Assembly (NCBI GenBank): GCA_905250075.1
Contig: CAJNOP010000142.1
Span: forward strand, 186,001 to 250,000
Length of the DNA stretch: 64,000 bases
Source: Rotaria sp. Silwood1
Taxonomy: Eukaryota > Rotifera > Eurotatoria > Philodinida > Philodinidae
Reading direction: 5' to 3'
Of the stretch, positions 60,275 to 64,000 are shown in pieces. How positions within the stretch are numbered: position 1 is the first letter of the stretch; every line of letters starts with the position of its first letter. Both the position numbers and the translations under genes were made by a program. Below the pieces are notes generated by a model. It saw only the letters and a program-made list of their open reading frames with translations. It was not told where the DNA came from and ran no database searches.

Positions 60275-60989
60275 ATAAAATAAATTGTCATTCTATGTAA
60301 ATATTATGTAAATACAAGATTTCTAAATAATAAATATACGATATTTTTTAACGTTCCTTTTTTGATGATTCAACTTAATACTGATTTTTGTATCAAAGAA
60401 AAACAATCTTTTCTTAAAATAATAATCCGATTTAATCGTAACAATGTTACTTATTTGCAATTCCAATCGGACTAAGTCTATATGTCGGAAAATAATCTGA
60501 TATATCAAGTATTTGCTGAATAACATAACTTCATTGAAACGAATAGCAATAAAATAGTATCATAACTTACAGTCATCGATCACTGGAGTAGAAATTCCCT
60601 CGAATCAATCAACAAAAAGTCAACGTTAGCTTTGATCATTCTCGATTCAAATTTTTTTCTTTTGTTGTTAAGTCTGAGTAGATAAATATTTGGAAATCTA
60701 TCAATCTAATATATCTTTGTCAGCAAATATACTCATGTCATCTGCTATCAAACATTGAAGAATCGCAAAACTAATCGATTCTTCCATCTTTTTTTTGTGG
60801 TGGGCAGTTGATCGAGTGACATTTTCTATGAAAGATTTTCCTGTAATCTATCTGCATTATTATTGAAAAGCCATCATGATCCATCTATGTTATCTAATGG
60901 TGTTGCATGTGTTATTCTCATCACTGAATATCTTTTAAAACTCATTGTCGTTGTATACGTCGCATGGCTATTCGAGAGTTATCAAAAGA

Positions 60990-61044
60990 TGTGGGGTGTG
61001 GATGTGAATAATTACTCTTCTCAACCACACACACACCCATACTC
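60990..61044. repeat. Telomere-like inverted element
   Basis: GTGGGGTGTGGATGTG is followed, after about 15 bp, by CAACCACACACACACCCATA. Confidence 0.7.
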
Positions 61045-62559
61045 AGTCGTACACTGGCATATACCAATCGATTACGAAGGAAAACGGCAGCTATCTACGC
61101 TAACCATGCATAATATTTTCATAACATTGGGTACGTTTTTCAACTGTTTTAGTTTTTTGAAAATTGGTTGATAGGGTCTATGGTATCAGTAAGATACGAG
61201 AGTCTCAAAAGTTGGACTGATAGACCGGTATGAGTTATTTCTCACTTTTCTCATCCAGTAATTGTCAAACTAACCTTTTGATTAGTCATAACTACTTTGA
61301 ATCGTTATAGAAATTACGTAAGACTTTTGTTTCACTATTATAGTGCTTTTTTGAAACATGATTGTTAATGAATGTTGAAGTATACGGCATGAAAATTGAT
61401 CCCATCTCTTCCATCTTAGTCGAAAATCAGACACAAGCATGCTGATCTTCTTTCAACCTCCTGACAGACTATAACAGATATGTTGATATGTCTTTAATGA
61501 GCTAGTGGAGTTGTCGACATGCTAGTTTTTGCTACTTTCATGATCTGTGATGTTGATGAGAAAGTTTTCCAAAGGAAAAAAGCGAAAATTACGTACTTCA
61601 ACATATTTTAAGGCTATGTCAAAGCAATCCTCTTGAGTTTCTTAATTATTTGAAGTTTTCTATCAATATGTGTTACAAGAATATTAATTTCATTCATTTT
61701 ATATAAGTACTTTACTGATACTCAAATCTTGAAGTACAATAAAGTATTTGGATTAAAGTGTCAGATAGTCTTATATAAAAAGAATTAAAGTAATATGCTA
61801 GTGATACATGTTGACATTAGACTTCAAATAACTAAGAACCGCTAGAAAATAGCTTTGACAACTCTTGGAATATGCTGAAGTATGAATGAAATACGGAGTT
61901 TTTACTTTTACCCTTGGATTCCTCACAATAGTTTACATAGCCTCATCATGTTTAATATTTTAATTACGTAGGAATTGCGCTGAAAGCTTTTCCTTCACTA
62001 TCGGCTTCCATGATTTTCTCTCTTTTTAGTTAATTACAATGACCAACATTGATTGTATTTTATTTCGATGAAAATAACATTATATCGAAGTGACTTCATA
62101 ATATATATATATTAGACGTATAATTGATAAATATTGACTTCATAGAAATAGTCATTCACATTAGTAAAATTAATTTGATATGCGAAAAACACCACTTTTA
62201 TGATCAGTTTTTTTGAAAAACCATTCAAAAACTCGAACACATCTATAGCAGCCAATATATCGGAGGGAATCGACCATTTGCCGTTACTATTTGCAACACT
62301 GATATGAGCACCGCAGGAAGACGAACACACACGAAGATAGACAAATCCTATGTTTTCTATATCTTCTCCATATCCTATGTATTAAATACCTTGCATATGT
62401 CAAATCTCTTTTATATCTACTATCTCCTAGGCTAATATTTATTAGGTTTCTTCGGAAACTCAGAAAAAATATCAAATCTGGTAGAGATTAATAAAACACA
62501 TAAATTAGAATCTTAATAGAAATTTAAAAAAAGATTTATTGAAAAAATAACAAAGTTAT

Positions 62560-62950
62560 ATTAGAAAATATAGAGAGAACTTTTCTGTGATGCTTATGAT
62601 AGGTAGAAAGAGATGAATAATTTCTCTTTGAAGAATTTGCATTATCATGGAGAAAAAAAAAAACAATTTCCATTAGAATTTTTCTCTCGAATAATAAAAT
62701 TAATATGGTTGAGATGTTCTTAATCTTTTGGATTTTTGCGCTCATGAAGGTAGAAAGAAAAGGATGATTTCTACTTGAATAATTATGTTTTTATTGAAAA
62801 AAAAAATTATTTCCACTAGAACTTTCCACGAGACTGAAAAACAATTATGATTAAAATATTCTTAATTATTTTTGTCTTCTATCTATCACGGTCGAAATGA
62901 AATAATTCTTCCGTTTGAGAGAAATTGTTTAGCCTTCTTAGAAAACGATG
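62560..62950. repeat. Degenerate tandem repeat, about 145-bp unit
   Basis: Two to three units share GGTAGAAAGA, an A-run of 9-11 followed by ATTTCCATTAGAA/ATTTCCACTAGAA, and GATGTTCTTAAT/AATATTCTTAAT. Non-coding and old. Confidence 0.5.
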
Positions 62951-64000
62951 ATATAAGTAATGATAATAAATCTATGAAAATAGTGAAGAATTTAGAACTT
63001 ATCCAACTTAAAAAAAATAATTTTAATATAACTTGCAGTCTTAATGAAAGCATTATAGCTTGAGTCTTTCAGATTGTAACAACACTATTTATATCTGAAA
63101 TAATATTTATAAAAATCCAATTTATTAAATCCAAAGACTTCGTACACGGATGCCTGATTATTTATAAATGGAGATAAAAATCTGTTTCTTTGTTTTTCAT
63201 ATAAATTTTTAAGTGTTTCAACAGTTACATCAAAATCTCTGGTTAGATACAAATATTCCGAAGGTAATATTATTAATAAAGTTTTCAATAAAATCATCAT
63301 GACTCTCTCTATTTTAAATGTGAATGCTCATACACCACTGTGAATCATCGTCTTCTGGAGTATTACAATTTTATTTCTTCATATTTTATAAGAAGAAATA
63401 TGATCGTAATACGGAGTCATGTGATACGTTAAAATATGATTACATGTGATGAAATATGAAGTGTCTATGGCTTTCGTATACTTCGTCCTGAGTATTTACA
63501 TGGAGTAAAATTAGTGGTATTTAATCAAAAGAAAACTGTCATTTGAATACATTCATCATACTTGTTAAAATCTATGTTAGATGTCTAGATTTCTTGTTAT
63601 TTAAGAATTGTTTTTTTTTTTTTCTATGAATATTATTATTTGCTGTATTTCCATGAGGAAAAAGTAGATGATGTTTATTTTTACTGTATATTAGAATTTT
63701 TTAGAATAGAAGTAGTAATATAATATTTTTTCTATTATCATTATCAGAAAGAATATAATTCTTTTTTTTTTTTCTATTAAGTAAAAAGAAAAAATTAATA
63801 ATTAGTTTCAACCCATTGAAACATAATAGAATTTTAAACAAGATTCAAAAGAAAAGATAGAGATATAATTATCATAAAATTCATGTGGAAGAGTTTTTCA
63901 AAAAAAAAAAAGAAGCAAAGTTATTCTAAATCAACTTCTATTCTCTTTTATTTTGTTTTATATTCATAATATATTACAGTGTAAACAAAATATCTATTAA

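Larger units (their letters stand above)
60275..64000. other. AT-rich 3.7 kb to the window end, no gene recognised
   Basis: Contains a telomere-like element (60990-61044), a TA microsatellite (about 62101-62112) and a degenerate tandem repeat (62560-62950). The minus-strand open frame 63300-63085 (MMILLKTLLIILPSEYLYLT...) has unremarkable but protein-like composition and could be an exon; I cannot support it. Confidence 0.5.

Noticed and set aside
63085-63300. 71-codon minus-strand frame as an exon
   Set aside because: Protein-like composition but no recognised family and no clear splice sites.
1-64000. CRISPR arrays, rRNA genes and retroelements with reverse transcriptase or LTRs
   Set aside because: Looked for spaced identical repeats, rRNA-like conserved sequence and RT motifs; none was seen.

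Overview
The window looks like an accessory, repeat-rich piece of an animal genome, most probably a bdelloid rotifer (Adineta/Rotaria type). The grounds are: AT-rich DNA; mostly single-exon genes or genes with short introns (about 45-70 bp) bounded by GT and AG; fungus-like and protist- or bacterium-like genes beside metazoan ones (MAP2K, GPCR, anoctamin); a WWE-ADP-ribosyltransferase, a class I recall as expanded in bdelloids; and about ten short inverted elements built from TGTGGG-like sequence, which resembles the bdelloid telomere hexamer as I recall it. The species cannot be named from sequence alone.

Layout. 1-1580: foldback element with a 33-bp minisatellite. 1786-2028: piggyBac-type MITE. 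2111-4835 (+): seven-exon MFS transporter of the anion:cation symporter family, with a palindromic foldback element inside its last intron. 5770-6945 (-): intact WWE + ADP-ribosyltransferase. 7688-9020 (-): decayed second copy of the transporter. 9950-12540: degenerate GGATCC-type satellite. 13439 to about 17186: Tc1-like transposon relic, cut by a foldback element with a 9-bp target duplication. 18228-20739 (-): P-loop sulfotransferase with a mariner-type element in its intron and an in-frame stop. 20740-26803: gene-poor. 26804-27532 (+): small four-helix membrane protein. 28890-30224 (-): intact, different sulfotransferase. 30765-31555: foldback element rich in GGTACC. 34111-35167 (+): anoctamin 3' pseudogene. 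37814-40498 (+): MAP2K-like kinase. 41443-41864: hairpin MITE. 42547-43090 (+): broken B-box gene. 43806-51125 (+): five-exon gene for a protein of about 2365 residues, joining a GHKL ATPase to a C-terminal nuclease-like NO VEIN/DUF3883 domain. 54840-55218 (+): SPRY remnant. 57786-60274 (+): amine-receptor-like GPCR. 60275-64000: AT-rich, no gene seen.

The genes do not form a pathway or operon. The common thread is structural: at least five unrelated inverted-repeat elements, plus the telomere-like hairpins, sit between or inside genes, and several genes (transporter copy 2, anoctamin, B-box, SPRY, perhaps the first sulfotransferase) are decaying. The strongest candidates for unfamiliar biology are the telomere-like hairpin family, the foldback elements that share a minisatellite, and the GHKL-ATPase/nuclease-like protein. 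Exon boundaries were read by eye from splice signals and reading frame; no alignment or database search was run.
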